A DNA stretch of 64,000 bases from Kocuria soli (GTDB taxonomy: Bacteria > Actinomycetota > Actinomycetes > Actinomycetales > Micrococcaceae), in NCBI RefSeq assembly GCF_003797835.1, contig NZ_RKMF01000001.1, positions 62,001 to 126,000 of the forward strand, written 5' to 3'. The notes under the pieces are model-generated. The model was not told where the DNA came from. It ran no database searches and saw only the letters and a program-made list of their open reading frames with translations. The position numbers were made by a program, and so were the translations under genes. Positions 17,366 through 26,014 of this stretch are shown here, one piece after another. Each line of letters opens with the position of its first letter. The stretch's first letter is position 1.

Positions 17366-18555
17366 CGCCGTTCTCCCCTTTCGGCCAGGTCCAGGAACCG
17401 CTGCCACGCAGGACCGTGCTCGTAGTCGGCCCCGGAACCCGAGGTGACGAGTCGGCAGGCGGAGCTCATGTGCAACACCCCGTCCTTCTCGTCGAGCAGC
17501 GCGACTGTTTGCAGGGCCCGCCGGCTCCCGCGGCGGTCGAGATGGATCACCAGGTCGAGGGCTGACCCCGCCTGCAGGGCCACGGCCTCACTGGTCATGC
17601 CGCCCAACGCGCCGAGTGCCGCCAGACGGGCGGGAACCGCCCGGGCGGAGTTGGCGTGAACGGTGCCCGCCCCCGTGTGCCCCGTGTTCAGCGCCGTGAG
17701 CAGCTCGCGGACCTCGGCACCGCGACATTCCCCAACGACGATGCGGTCCGGCCGCATCCGCAAGGACTGCCGCACGAGTTCGGCCAGCTCGATCGCGCCG
17801 CTGCCTTCGACGTTCGCGTGACGGGCCTGCATCCCGACGACGTGCGGGTGTTCGGGCCGCAGCTCGGCGGCATCCTCGATGAGCACGATCCGCTCATCCA
17901 CCGGGCAAGCGCTCAGCAGGGCATTCAGGACCGTGGTCTTGCCCGCTCCCGTGGAGCCGGTGACCAGGAGGTTCGCTCCCCCGGCGGTGGCCGCCAGCAG
18001 CAAACCCAGGACCTCCGCGCTCACCGTGCCGCTGTTCACCAGGTCGTCCACGGTGATCACGTCGCGGTGCCGGAAGCGAACCGAAATCAGGGTTCCGCCG
18101 GTGGAGATCGGGGGCAGGACTGCGTGCACCCGCATGCCGTCCGGAGTCTGCACGTCCACGCACGGGTGGGCTTCGTCCAGTCTCCGGCCGGCCGAGGAGA
18201 TCAGTCGTACGGCCAGGGCCCGGACTTCGTCGTCCCCGGCGAAGGGCGAGGGAACCCGCACGGGACCAGCGCCGGCCTCCCACCAGACGTCGTCGGCGCC
18301 GTTGATCCACACGTCCGTGAGTCCGTCCTGTGGCAGCATGTGCTCGAGCGGCCCCAGGCCGGTGAGTTCGGCGCGGATGCTGCGCACCGCGTGCAGGGTG
18401 CCCCCGGCCCCGAGGACGTGCCCGGAGGCCCGCACCGCCCGGGCGATGCGCGCGTCCGTGACCCGCCCACCGTCGGCCAGCAGGCTCTCGCGGACGATCT
18501 CGAGCAAGGCCGGGTCCACCCGGGAGGACTGCTGTGTCTGCACGTGCGTGCTCAT
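17362..18555 (-). CDS. tadA: TadA/CpaF-family pilus assembly ATPase
   Basis: TadA is the hexameric cytoplasmic ATPase that powers Tad pilus assembly. The 397-residue protein carries Walker A GSTGAGKTT (about residues 218-226), an Asp-box ERIVLIEDAAEL, a Walker B region R-M-R-P-D-R-I-V-V-G-E, and the His box TGHTGAGTVHANS. These are all standard for the T2SSE/CpaF family. The ATG at 18555 overlaps the preceding stop by one base. The N-terminal 100 residues form the usual helical domain. Context within the operon makes the assignment firm; no prepilin peptidase gene (tadV) is present in this window. Confidence 0.93.
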   Translation of the reverse strand: MSTHVQTQQSSRVDPALLEIVRESLLADGGRVTDARIARAVRASGHVLGAGGTLHAVRSIRAELTGLGPLEHMLPQDGLTDVWINGADDVWWEAGAGPVRVPSPFAGDDEVRALAVRLISSAGRRLDEAHPCVDVQTPDGMRVHAVLPPISTGGTLISVRFRHRDVITVDDLVNSGTVSAEVLGLLLAATAGGANLLVTGSTGAGKTTVLNALLSACPVDERIVLIEDAAELRPEHPHVVGMQARHANVEGSGAIELAELVRQSLRMRPDRIVVGECRGAEVRELLTALNTGHTGAGTVHANSARAVPARLAALGALGGMTSEAVALQAGSALDLVIHLDRRGSRRALQTVALLDEKDGVLHMSSACRLVTSGSGADYEHGPAWQRFLDLAERGERR

Positions 18556-19859
18556 CAGAAACCACCCCCTCGGGTGCCCCCGGAGACCGGGCTCAGCACG
18601 TTCGTCAGTTCGTCCCAGATCTGGGAGACGGACTGCGCGTGCGGCCGTTTGCCGCCACGGTCCAGGAGCCGCCCGGTTTCGGCCGCCTCGGGCACCCGTC
18701 CGTCGAACCTGATGTGTCCCACGGGTTCGCGGCCGAGGGCCTCCGTGACCAGGGCGTCGTCGACATCGGCCACGTCCACCCCGCACAGCACGCACTCCAC
18801 CCGGGCCGGGGCCAGCAATTCGGTGGCCCGGTGGGCCGCCAGGACGCCCCGCACGGTACGCGGCAGGGTCAGGAGCACGACGTCGCAGTGTGTGGCCAGC
18901 GCTGTGTCCCCGGCCGCGACCCGTCCCAGATCCACGACGACGGCGTGGGCGGCCGTCCGCAATGCCGCCAGGACGGGAAGCCACGGAACCTGCACGGGTG
19001 GGTGCGGGGCGCGGTCCCAGGAGAGCCAGCGAAGGTCGTCATGGTCCACGTGGCCGGGCAACAGGGGCCACAGTTGCTCCGCCCGGAGGACGCCGTTGGA
19101 CCGGCACAGATCCGGCCACCGCAAGGCATCGACCGCTTCCAGGCCCAGCAGGACGTCCAGGCCACAACCGTCGGGATCCGCGTCCACGAGCACGGTGCGG
19201 GCACCGTTGTCAGCGGCGTCCGCGGCCAGCCAACACGCCAGGGTCGAGGTCCCCACACCTCCGGCGGCACCGGCCACTCCGACGACGACGCCGGGCCCAC
19301 CGGCGCTCTCCTGCGCCCGGGGAGACAGACGGTCCGCGAGCCAGGCTTCCGCCTCCGGCAGCACCGCCACCGGGCAGCCGCCGAGCAGTGCGGCGGCGTC
19401 CCACAGGCCGGAGTCCTCCGGCCGCCCCAGGAGCACGACTTCCCCACCGGCGTCGTCGCGGATGCCCGCCGTTGCCAACGAGCGCACGTCGTAGAGCTGA
19501 ACGTCCACGGCTCCCACCGCCGCCCCCGCCACCGAGACCTTCAGGGTGGCGCCGGCAGACGCGCAGATCCCCGACACCAGGTGTCGCAGCGCCGAGTCCT
19601 CGGTCTGGAGTCCGACCCGCAGACCCTCGCCGTCGTTCGAGTCACCGTTCGAGTCACCGAACGACTCACCGGACGAGTCACCGGACGAGTCGTCGTACAA
19701 CGTCCCCGGGTGGGTCTGCCCGCCCCGACCGGGGCGTTCCACCGTTGCCCCCGCGTGCTGTTGGGGGTGTTCGGCGGACCAGGGCACCTCCCCGGTCACC
19801 TCGTGGGGGAATTCGCCGGCTGAGCGGCGTCCCGAGGTGCGTGTTGTGTTCATGCCCAC
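18555..19859 (-). CDS. CpaE/septum-site-like ATPase of the Tad cluster
   Basis: This 434-residue protein is the CpaE-like member of the helicase/secretion neighbourhood. A response-regulator-like region (about residues 80-170) precedes a MinD/ParA-like domain starting at VVGVAGAAGGVGTST. The deviant Walker A lacks the usual signature lysine, as often seen in this family, so ATPase activity is uncertain. D-x-D-P-D-G follows near 225. CpaE homologues help localise Tad machinery at the pole. An N-terminal linker has five acidic tetrapeptide repeats encoded by a 12-bp array at 19631-19690. It begins the pilus operon; the start could also be the ATG six bases downstream. The 137-base gap to 19997 is the divergent promoter region. 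Confidence 0.82.
   Translation of the reverse strand: MGMNTTRTSGRRSAGEFPHEVTGEVPWSAEHPQQHAGATVERPGRGGQTHPGTLYDDSSGDSSGESFGDSNGDSNDGEGLRVGLQTEDSALRHLVSGICASAGATLKVSVAGAAVGAVDVQLYDVRSLATAGIRDDAGGEVVLLGRPEDSGLWDAAALLGGCPVAVLPEAEAWLADRLSPRAQESAGGPGVVVGVAGAAGGVGTSTLACWLAADAADNGARTVLVDADPDGCGLDVLLGLEAVDALRWPDLCRSNGVLRAEQLWPLLPGHVDHDDLRWLSWDRAPHPPVQVPWLPVLAALRTAAHAVVVDLGRVAAGDTALATHCDVVLLTLPRTVRGVLAAHRATELLAPARVECVLCGVDVADVDDALVTEALGREPVGHIRFDGRVPEAAETGRLLDRGGKRPHAQSVSQIWDELTNVLSPVSGGTRGGGF
19631..19690 (-). repeat. 12-bp tandem repeat in cpaE-like linker
   Basis: Five 12-base units (consensus CACCGNNCGANT on the plus strand) encode acidic/serine tetrapeptides such as GDSS and GESF on the minus strand. 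It lies in the region before the receiver-like domain. Confidence 0.9.
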
Positions 19860-19996
19860 AACGGTGGACCCGCTGCACCGGGCGGCGCTGAGGCCCGGCG
19901 GTCAGATGTGTGTCCAGCCCGGTGGAACCTTCCGGCCACTCAGGTGTGGAGTCCGATGTTCGGGGGCACTGACCGGAGGACGGGCAGAATGGGCGC

Positions 19997-21931
19997 GTGT
20001 TCGTCGTCGTCACCCACGCAGCAGCTCAGGGCTCCGGCCCGTCACCGGGCACCGCCACGTCCGGTGACGCAACAGGTGACGCAGCGGGTGAGTTCACTGT
20101 GCAGGCTGTCTCCGCGCACGGGCGCCTCCTGGGCGAACCCCGCGTGGTGACCGCGGCCGATCTCGCCGCCCAGATCCGACGCCGTTCGGGCAGCCACGAC
20201 GCCGACCTCGCAACCCCCGACCCCAGCGCAACAGACCCCACCACAACAGGTCCCTCCCTCCGAACCAGTACCGCCGACGCAGCGGGAACCGCAGCCCCTC
20301 GGTGGGTCTTCGAACGCAGCGTCACCGCCCTCCCGCCCGTGTTGGCGGCGGACCCGGACCTGCGGGCACCGCACCTGCACGACCTGCGGCTGGTGCAGTC
20401 GATCCTGCTCCGCGCACACACCGCACGCGGTTCCGGGGTCTCCTATCGCCCGGTCCTGGAGCCTCTGCCGGCATCCCAGCATCCCGGAATCGCCCCGGAA
20501 CCGCCCGTGCGCTCCGTGTGGAACGGACCGGGCGAGGGACAGTTGGGGCTCTTCGACGCCGCACCCTCGTCCGGGTCCCCCGGGGACAGGTCGCAGCCGG
20601 CGGAGCGGATCGCCCCGGCCGTTGCAGAGCTCGGTGCCCAGATCCAGGCCATCGACAACTCGCGGGCCCCGGAAAAGCTCCGCCTGTTGGCTGCCCTGGA
20701 ATCCACGGGAGCACTGCTGGCCGCGGATATGAACCGTGTGGGAATCCCGTGGGACTCGGCGGTCCACCGGAGACTCCTGGAGGAGGCTCTCGGCCCGGAG
20801 CCCGCGCCGAATGCGCGGCCGAGCCGGATGGGAGCGGCAGCCCGCCACCTGCGGGAGATCCTGGCGGCCCCGTCCCTGAACCCCGATTCCCCCCAGTCGC
20901 TGCTGCGCGGGCTGACGGACGCGGGCGTCCCCGTGGACTCCACCAACCAGTGGCTGCTCAAGGGCTGGGTCGAGGCTGCACCGGCCTCCACCCCGGGCGA
21001 ACGTGCCCGCCGTGAGGCGCTGATCGAGCCCGTCCTCGAGTACAAGAAGATGTCGCGGTTGCTCACCGCCAACGGGTGGCACTGGCTGGAGAACTGGGTG
21101 CGCGAGGACCGGTTCCACGCCGAGTACGTGGTCGGCGGAGTGGTCACGGGCCGGTGGGCCGCGCGCGGCGGAGGGGCCCTGCAGATCCCCAAGGTGGTCC
21201 GGTCGGCCGTGCGACCCGGGCCCGGGCGGAAACTCGTGGTCGCGGACGCCGCGCAACTCGAACCGCGCGTCCTGGCCGTCCTGGCCCGCGACGACGCCCT
21301 GGCGGACGCCTCGCGCGGCCGGGACCTCTACCTGTCCGTTGCCGAACAGGGCCGTGCGCGTCATTCCGGGCTCACCGAGCGGTCGCACGCGAAGGTCGCG
21401 CTGCTGGGCGCGATGTACGGTGCCACGACGGGCGACAGCGGACGCTTGGTTCCCCAGCTGACCCGGCTGTTCCCCAAAGCCGTGGCGTACGTCGAGCACG
21501 CCGCCGCGGTGGGTGAACGCGGAGAGCAGGTGTGCACCTGGCTCGGCCGCTGGTCACCGGCCCCCGACGAACGATGGCTGACCACCGTTGCCGACACGGC
21601 CACCGCCGATGGCGAGCGCCGTGCCCGTTCGATGCGGCGCAGTCAGGGGCGGTTCACCCGCAATTTCGTGGTGCAGGGCTCGGCAGCGGAATGGGCGATG
21701 GCCTGGATGGAACGCATCCGTTCGGCGCTCAAGCGGGAGACACTGGACGCCGACCTGGTGTTCTTCCTCCACGACGAAATCATGGTCGACACCGACGCCA
21801 CTCAGGCTCCGCGGGTCGAGGACATCGTCCGCGCTGCAGCCGCCGAGGCCACCCGCATGGTGTTCGGCGCCGTCCCGGTGGAATTCCCGGTCACCGTCGC
21901 CACGGTCGACAGTTACGACCAAGCCAAGTGA
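19997..21931 (+). CDS. Family A DNA polymerase homologue (PolA-like)
   Basis: This 644-residue protein has the three palm motifs of family A polymerases in its C-terminal half. Motif A is VVADAAQLEPR (catalytic Asp near residue 416), motif B is R-x3-KVALLGAMYG, and motif C is FFLHDEIMVD. It lacks a 5' nuclease domain. The N-terminal 220 residues show no D-x-E exonuclease motif, although actinobacterial relatives are annotated as bifunctional 3'-5' exonuclease/polymerase. It is therefore distinct from the replicative-repair PolA. The GTG start at 19997 gives MFVVVTHAAAQG. Residues 22-32 contain short G-D-A-[TA] repeats. The gene runs divergently from the Tad operon; its cellular role is unknown. 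Confidence 0.88.
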   Translation: MFVVVTHAAAQGSGPSPGTATSGDATGDAAGEFTVQAVSAHGRLLGEPRVVTAADLAAQIRRRSGSHDADLATPDPSATDPTTTGPSLRTSTADAAGTAAPRWVFERSVTALPPVLAADPDLRAPHLHDLRLVQSILLRAHTARGSGVSYRPVLEPLPASQHPGIAPEPPVRSVWNGPGEGQLGLFDAAPSSGSPGDRSQPAERIAPAVAELGAQIQAIDNSRAPEKLRLLAALESTGALLAADMNRVGIPWDSAVHRRLLEEALGPEPAPNARPSRMGAAARHLREILAAPSLNPDSPQSLLRGLTDAGVPVDSTNQWLLKGWVEAAPASTPGERARREALIEPVLEYKKMSRLLTANGWHWLENWVREDRFHAEYVVGGVVTGRWAARGGGALQIPKVVRSAVRPGPGRKLVVADAAQLEPRVLAVLARDDALADASRGRDLYLSVAEQGRARHSGLTERSHAKVALLGAMYGATTGDSGRLVPQLTRLFPKAVAYVEHAAAVGERGEQVCTWLGRWSPAPDERWLTTVADTATADGERRARSMRRSQGRFTRNFVVQGSAAEWAMAWMERIRSALKRETLDADLVFFLHDEIMVDTDATQAPRVEDIVRAAAAEATRMVFGAVPVEFPVTVATVDSYDQAK

Positions 21932-21971
21932 AGTCTTCGCACGGGTCTGGGGCACCCGCCCGGAGGCACGG

Positions 21972-22808
21972 TCACCGCGGGGCAGGTCGAACGTCGTCGG
22001 TGTCCCACGGGCACCCCCACCCCGTCGCGGTGAGCAGGTGGTCCAGAAGGATCCCCGTGAATCCCCAGACCACGACGTCGCCGTCTCCACCGGCCGGGTC
22101 CGTGATCTCCCGGGGGATGCGAAATGCCGGTGACCGGTGTCGCATCCGGGGAAAGTCCGGGCCGGAGATCTGGACCTCTGCGTTGTGACGCCGCTGCGGG
22201 TCCACCAGGTCCAGCAGCGGAGTGCGGAAGACCAGGGAGGATTCACGGTGGTCCACGACGTCCACCGGAACCGGGCGGCTCCACCAACCGACCACGGGCG
22301 TGACCTGGTGGGCGGAGACCGCCAGCGGAGTCCGGGGCAACACACCCAGGACCTCCACACCGTCCGGGTCCAGTCCGGTCTCCTCCTGAGCTTCACGCAG
22401 CGCCGCTCGGACGTGGGCCGCCTGAGCGGTGCCGGCGGGCAGTTGCACAAGGTCTGCGGGGTCGTTGGGGTCACCGTCCTCGGGGTCCAGACGCCCGCCG
22501 GGGAAGGCCACCTGCCCGGGGTGGGCGCGCAGAGTGGCCGCCCTCTGCACCAGCAGGAGGTCCAGGTCGGCGGTCACGTGATCCGTGGTCGAGTCCTGGG
22601 ATCCGTCGGCTTTCCGGTCGGCGGACACCACCGGCAGCGCGGAGGTGACCGCGGGGACGTCGTCGAGCGCGCCGAGCAGGATCAGAACGGCCGATTCACG
22701 CATGGCGGACGGCGCGGGGAAGTCCTGGATCCGCAACGGGCCGCCGGTGTTGAGGTCCTGCACGGCGCGGATCAGGTCCGCACGGGCCTGGTGTTCGGTG
22801 GTGCCCAT
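21972..22808 (-). CDS. Nudix hydrolase, coenzyme A pyrophosphatase type
   Basis: This 278-residue protein has the UPF0035/NudL signature LLLVQRAATLRAHPGQVAFPGG immediately before a Nudix box whose second half reads A-A-L-R-E-A-Q-E-E-T-G-L. About 20 extra residues (E-D-G-D-P-N-D-P-A-D-L region) lie inside the box between the glycines and R-E-x2-E-E, an insertion common in actinobacterial members. The family cleaves CoA to 3',5'-ADP and phosphopantetheine. The start (MGTTEHQ) lies 5 bases after the nth stop, so they form an operon, matching Rv3672c-Rv3674c order in mycobacteria (from memory). Confidence 0.85.
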   Translation of the reverse strand: MGTTEHQARADLIRAVQDLNTGGPLRIQDFPAPSAMRESAVLILLGALDDVPAVTSALPVVSADRKADGSQDSTTDHVTADLDLLLVQRAATLRAHPGQVAFPGGRLDPEDGDPNDPADLVQLPAGTAQAAHVRAALREAQEETGLDPDGVEVLGVLPRTPLAVSAHQVTPVVGWWSRPVPVDVVDHRESSLVFRTPLLDLVDPQRRHNAEVQISGPDFPRMRHRSPAFRIPREITDPAGGDGDVVVWGFTGILLDHLLTATGWGCPWDTDDVRPAPR

Positions 22809-22813
22809 GGACC

Positions 22814-23740
22814 TCACAACTCCAGTCCGTGACCGGCCGAGCGCAGCTCCCGGCGCGTCATCCCGTCCAGGTATCCCGCCAGCAGGCCTTCGCGTCCCGC
22901 CGCGAATTCGTAGGTCAGCAGCTTGGCGGCGGCCTCCGGCTCCGTGGGGCCCGCACCGTAGGAGGGACAGAGATCTGCGACCGGGCACACCCCACAGGCG
23001 GGCTTCCGCGCGTGACAGATCCGGCGCCCGTGGTAGACCAACCGATGCGAGAGGTTCGTCCAGTCCTTGGGTTCGAACAGCGCCATGACGTCGGCCTCGA
23101 CCTTGTTGGGGTCCTCCTCCACGGTCCATTCGAAGCGGCGGGCCAGCCGCCCGAAGTGGGTGTCCACGGTGATCCCCGGTTGGTCGAAAGCGTTTCCCAG
23201 GACGACGTTCGCGGTCTTCCGCCCCACGCCCGGCAACGTGACCAACTCGGTCAACGTCCCGGGAACCGCGCCGTCGAAGTCGTCCTCGATGCGCTGGGCG
23301 AGTCCTTGAACGGCCTTGGCTTTGGAGCGGTAGAAGCCCAACGGGCGCACCATCTCCTCCACGTCCGTGCGCTCGGCCTCCGCGAGCGCACGGGGTGTGG
23401 GCCAGCGTTCGAACAGCGCCGGTGTGGTGGCGTTGACCCGCACGTCCGTGGTCTGGGCCGAGAGCACGGTGGCCACCAGCAGCTCCCAGGCGGAACCGAA
23501 GTCCAGTTCGGCGACCGCGTACGGGTACGTCTCCCCCAGGACCACGTTGATCCGTCGGGCTCGCCGCTTACGTCCCAGGGCGGTTTCCTCGCGACCGGTG
23601 CGACGACGCCGGGACGCGCCCGCCCGGGCCTTGGCCGCGTCCACGATGCGCACGTGATCCGGCACCGGCCCACCTTCCGCGCGGTGCAGCGGGTGCGGCA
23701 CGTCCTCCCGGCTGGGACCTTCGGCGGCGTTCGTCGTCAT
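22814..23740 (-). CDS. nth: Endonuclease III, DNA glycosylase/AP lyase
   Basis: Nth removes oxidised pyrimidines and nicks abasic sites in base-excision repair. The 308-residue protein has the helix-hairpin-helix [14 protein letters not shown] with its catalytic Lys (about residues 168-181), the catalytic Asp in [12 protein letters not shown], and the 4Fe-4S loop C-x6-C-x2-C-x5-C ([17 protein letters not shown]). An Arg-rich N-terminal extension of about 65 residues precedes the core and is longer than in E. coli Nth (211 residues). A later ATG is not obvious, so the extension is probably real, but the start is the least certain part. Confidence 0.94.
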   Translation of the reverse strand: MTTNAAEGPSREDVPHPLHRAEGGPVPDHVRIVDAAKARAGASRRRRTGREETALGRKRRARRINVVLGETYPYAVAELDFGSAWELLVATVLSAQTTDVRVNATTPALFERWPTPRALAEAERTDVEEMVRPLGFYRSKAKAVQGLAQRIEDDFDGAVPGTLTELVTLPGVGRKTANVVLGNAFDQPGITVDTHFGRLARRFEWTVEEDPNKVEADVMALFEPKDWTNLSHRLVYHGRRICHARKPACGVCPVADLCPSYGAGPTEPEAAAKLLTYEFAAGREGLLAGYLDGMTRRELRSAGHGLEL

Positions 23741-23881
23741 GACCCCGATGCTACGTTCCGCCGTCGCACCCGGATGACGGGCCGGACCTCCATGTCGTCA
23801 CCCCGGAGTGACATCCCACGACGTACAACTTGGACACGTGTGGAATCGGAGGCCCACGGTGCTTTAAGGTCAGACCGAACA

Positions 23882-23897
23882 TGTGACTCCCAGCACA
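23882..23897 (+). promoter_or_regulatory. Crp/GlxR-type operator upstream of acs
   Basis: TGTGA-N6-GCACA matches the Crp/GlxR consensus TGTGA-N6-TCACA at nine of ten defined positions. It lies 70 bases before the acs start and directly abuts a -10-like TATGCT at 23898-23903. The window encodes a Crp at 27507-28184 that could bind it. The overlap with the core promoter suggests repression or promoter modulation (inference). Confidence 0.55.
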
Positions 23898-23967
23898 TAT
23901 GCTGTGGCGTCCACGACGCCCGGGGCAACCTCCCGGGCCCGAGCCCCTTGGTGAGGAGCACACGCCG

Positions 23968-25911
23968 ATGACCGAGCAGAACAACGACCTCCAGACCTAC
24001 GCGCCCCCGCAGGTCTTCGTCGACCAGGCCAACGGAGGTCCCGAGCTCTACGAGCAGGCCGAGGCGGAGGGCACGGAGTTCTGGGCTCGCCAGGCCCGCG
24101 AACTGCTGACCTGGTCCAAGGACTTCACCACCACCCTCGACTGGTCCAACCCGCCGTTCGCCAAGTGGTTCGAGGACGGCACGCTCAACGCCGCCTACAA
24201 CGCCGTGGACCGGCACGTCGAAGCGGGCAACGGGGACCGGGTGGCGCTGCTGTTCGAGGGTGAGCCGGGCGATTCTCGCTCCTACACCTACGCCCAGCTC
24301 AAGGACGAGGTCTCCAAGGCCGCCAACGGTTTTGCGTCCTTGGGAGTCGGCAAGGGCGACCGCGTGGCCGTCTACATGCCGATGATCGCCGAAGCCGTGA
24401 TCACCATGCTCGCCTGCGCTCGCCTGGGGGCGATCCACTCCGTGGTCTTCGGCGGGTTCTCGGCCGAGGCCGTGCGTTCCCGCGTCGAGGACGGTGAGGC
24501 CAAGCTGGTGGTCACCGCAGACGGCTCCTACCGTCGCGGCAAGCCCACCACGCTCAAGCCCGCGGTCGACGCCGCCCTGGAGAAGGGCGGGGACTCCGTC
24601 CAGCACGTCCTGGTGGTCAAGCGCAACGGCGAGGACGTCGCCATGACCGAGGGTCGCGACGTGTGGTGGCACGACGTCGTGGACACCGCCTCCACCGAAC
24701 ACGCTCCGGTCGAGGTCGGGGCCGAGGACCCGCTGTTCATCCTCTACACCTCCGGGACCACCGGTAAGCCCAAGGGCGTTCTGCACACCACGGGCGGCTA
24801 CCTGACCCAGGGTGCCTTCTCCATGAAGTACACCTTCGACCTCAAGTCGGAGACGGACGTCTACTGGTGCACCGCCGACGTCGGCTGGGTCACCGGGCAC
24901 TCCTACGTCGCCTACGGCCCGCTGGTCATGGGTGCCACGCAGGTGATCTACGAAGGCACCCCGGATTCCCCGCACCGCGGCCGGTTCTGGGAGATCGTGC
25001 AGAAGTACGGCGTGACCATCATGTACACGTCCCCCACGGCGATCCGCACCATGATGAAGTGGGGCGAGGACATCCCGGCGGAGTACGACCTCACCTCCCT
25101 GCGTCTGCTCGGCACCGTGGGCGAGGCCATCAACCCGGAGGCCTGGGTCTGGTTCCACCGCGTGATCGGCGGGGGCAACTGCCCGATCGTGGACACCTGG
25201 TGGCAGACCGAGACGGGTGCGCACATGATCACCCAGCTGCCCGGCGTGACCGTGGCCAAGCCGGGGTCGGCCCAGCGTCCGCTGGCGGGCGTGAAGGTCG
25301 ACGTCGTCGACGAGATGGGTGAGTCCCTGCAGAACGGCCAGTCGGGCTTCCTGGTGGTCCGCGAGCCCTGGCCGTCCATGATGCGCACCATCTGGGGTGA
25401 CGACGAGCGATTCGTGCAGACCTACTGGTCACGCTTCGACGGCATGTACTTCGCCGGCGACGGCGCCCGTTTCGACGACGACGGCGACATCTGGATCCTG
25501 GGCCGCGTGGACGACGTCATGAACGTCTCCGGGCACCGCCTGTCCACCTCGGAGATCGAGTCGGCCCTGGTGTCCCACCCGACCGTGGCGGAGGCCGCCG
25601 TCGTGGGTGCCGAGGACGAGACCACCGGTCAGGCGGTCGTGGCCTTCGTGATCCTGACGGACGACGCCGCACAGGAGGGCCACGACAAGGCCGAACTCGG
25701 TGAGAAGCTGCGAGCCCACGTGGGCCAGGAGATCTCCCCGATTGCCAAGCCCAAGCGCGTGCTGATCGTCCCGGAGCTGCCCAAGACCCGTTCGGGCAAG
25801 ATCATGCGCCGTCTGCTCAAGGACGTCGCGGAGGACCGTCCGGTCGGCGACGTCACGACTCTGGCCGATCAGACCGTCATGCAGCAGATCGTGGACTCGC
25901 TGCGGGACTGA
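23968..25911 (+). CDS. acs: Acetyl-CoA synthetase (AMP-forming)
   Basis: Acs converts acetate, ATP and CoA to acetyl-CoA, AMP and PPi. The 647-residue protein has the ANL-superfamily P-loop [11 protein letters not shown] (about residues 262-272), the [10 protein letters not shown] motif near 410-419, the hinge region [13 protein letters not shown], and the C-terminal [11 protein letters not shown]. The last Lys is the usual acetylation site. The ATG at 23968 is preceded by GAGGAG; upstream in-frame codons lack a ribosome-binding site. A Crp-like box and -10 lie 65-86 bases upstream, and a GC-rich stem sits in the leader. The length is normal for the family. Confidence 0.97.
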   Translation: MTEQNNDLQTYAPPQVFVDQANGGPELYEQAEAEGTEFWARQARELLTWSKDFTTTLDWSNPPFAKWFEDGTLNAAYNAVDRHVEAGNGDRVALLFEGEPGDSRSYTYAQLKDEVSKAANGFASLGVGKGDRVAVYMPMIAEAVITMLACARLGAIHSVVFGGFSAEAVRSRVEDGEAKLVVTADGSYRRGKPTTLKPAVDAALEKGGDSVQHVLVVKRNGEDVAMTEGRDVWWHDVVDTASTEHAPVEVGAEDPLFILYTSGTTGKPKGVLHTTGGYLTQGAFSMKYTFDLKSETDVYWCTADVGWVTGHSYVAYGPLVMGATQVIYEGTPDSPHRGRFWEIVQKYGVTIMYTSPTAIRTMMKWGEDIPAEYDLTSLRLLGTVGEAINPEAWVWFHRVIGGGNCPIVDTWWQTETGAHMITQLPGVTVAKPGSAQRPLAGVKVDVVDEMGESLQNGQSGFLVVREPWPSMMRTIWGDDERFVQTYWSRFDGMYFAGDGARFDDDGDIWILGRVDDVMNVSGHRLSTSEIESALVSHPTVAEAAVVGAEDETTGQAVVAFVILTDDAAQEGHDKAELGEKLRAHVGQEISPIAKPKRVLIVPELPKTRSGKIMRRLLKDVAEDRPVGDVTTLADQTVMQQIVDSLRD

Positions 25912-25947
25912 GCGCCCCGTCCAACCGCGGCCCCGCCGCCCGGTCGT

Positions 25948-25987
25948 GAGTGGTCCCGCCCATCACCTTGGATGGGCGGGACCACTC
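25948..25987. terminator. Hairpin between convergent acs and marP
   Basis: A perfect 17-bp stem (25948-25964 with 25971-25987), 6-base loop ACCTTG, lies between two convergent stops. It is likely bidirectional and has no T-tract. Confidence 0.72.
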
Positions 25988-26014
25988 GTCTCCGGATGTA
26001 CGCGGGCGGACTAC

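Noticed and set aside
17656-19494. Open frame antisense to tadA and the cpaE-like gene
   Set aside because: It has no recognisable domain and crosses two well-supported genes on the opposite strand.
19631-19690. Short regular repeats considered as CRISPR or replication iterons
   Set aside because: The units are contiguous 12-mers in a coding frame without spacers; no cas or rep gene is near.
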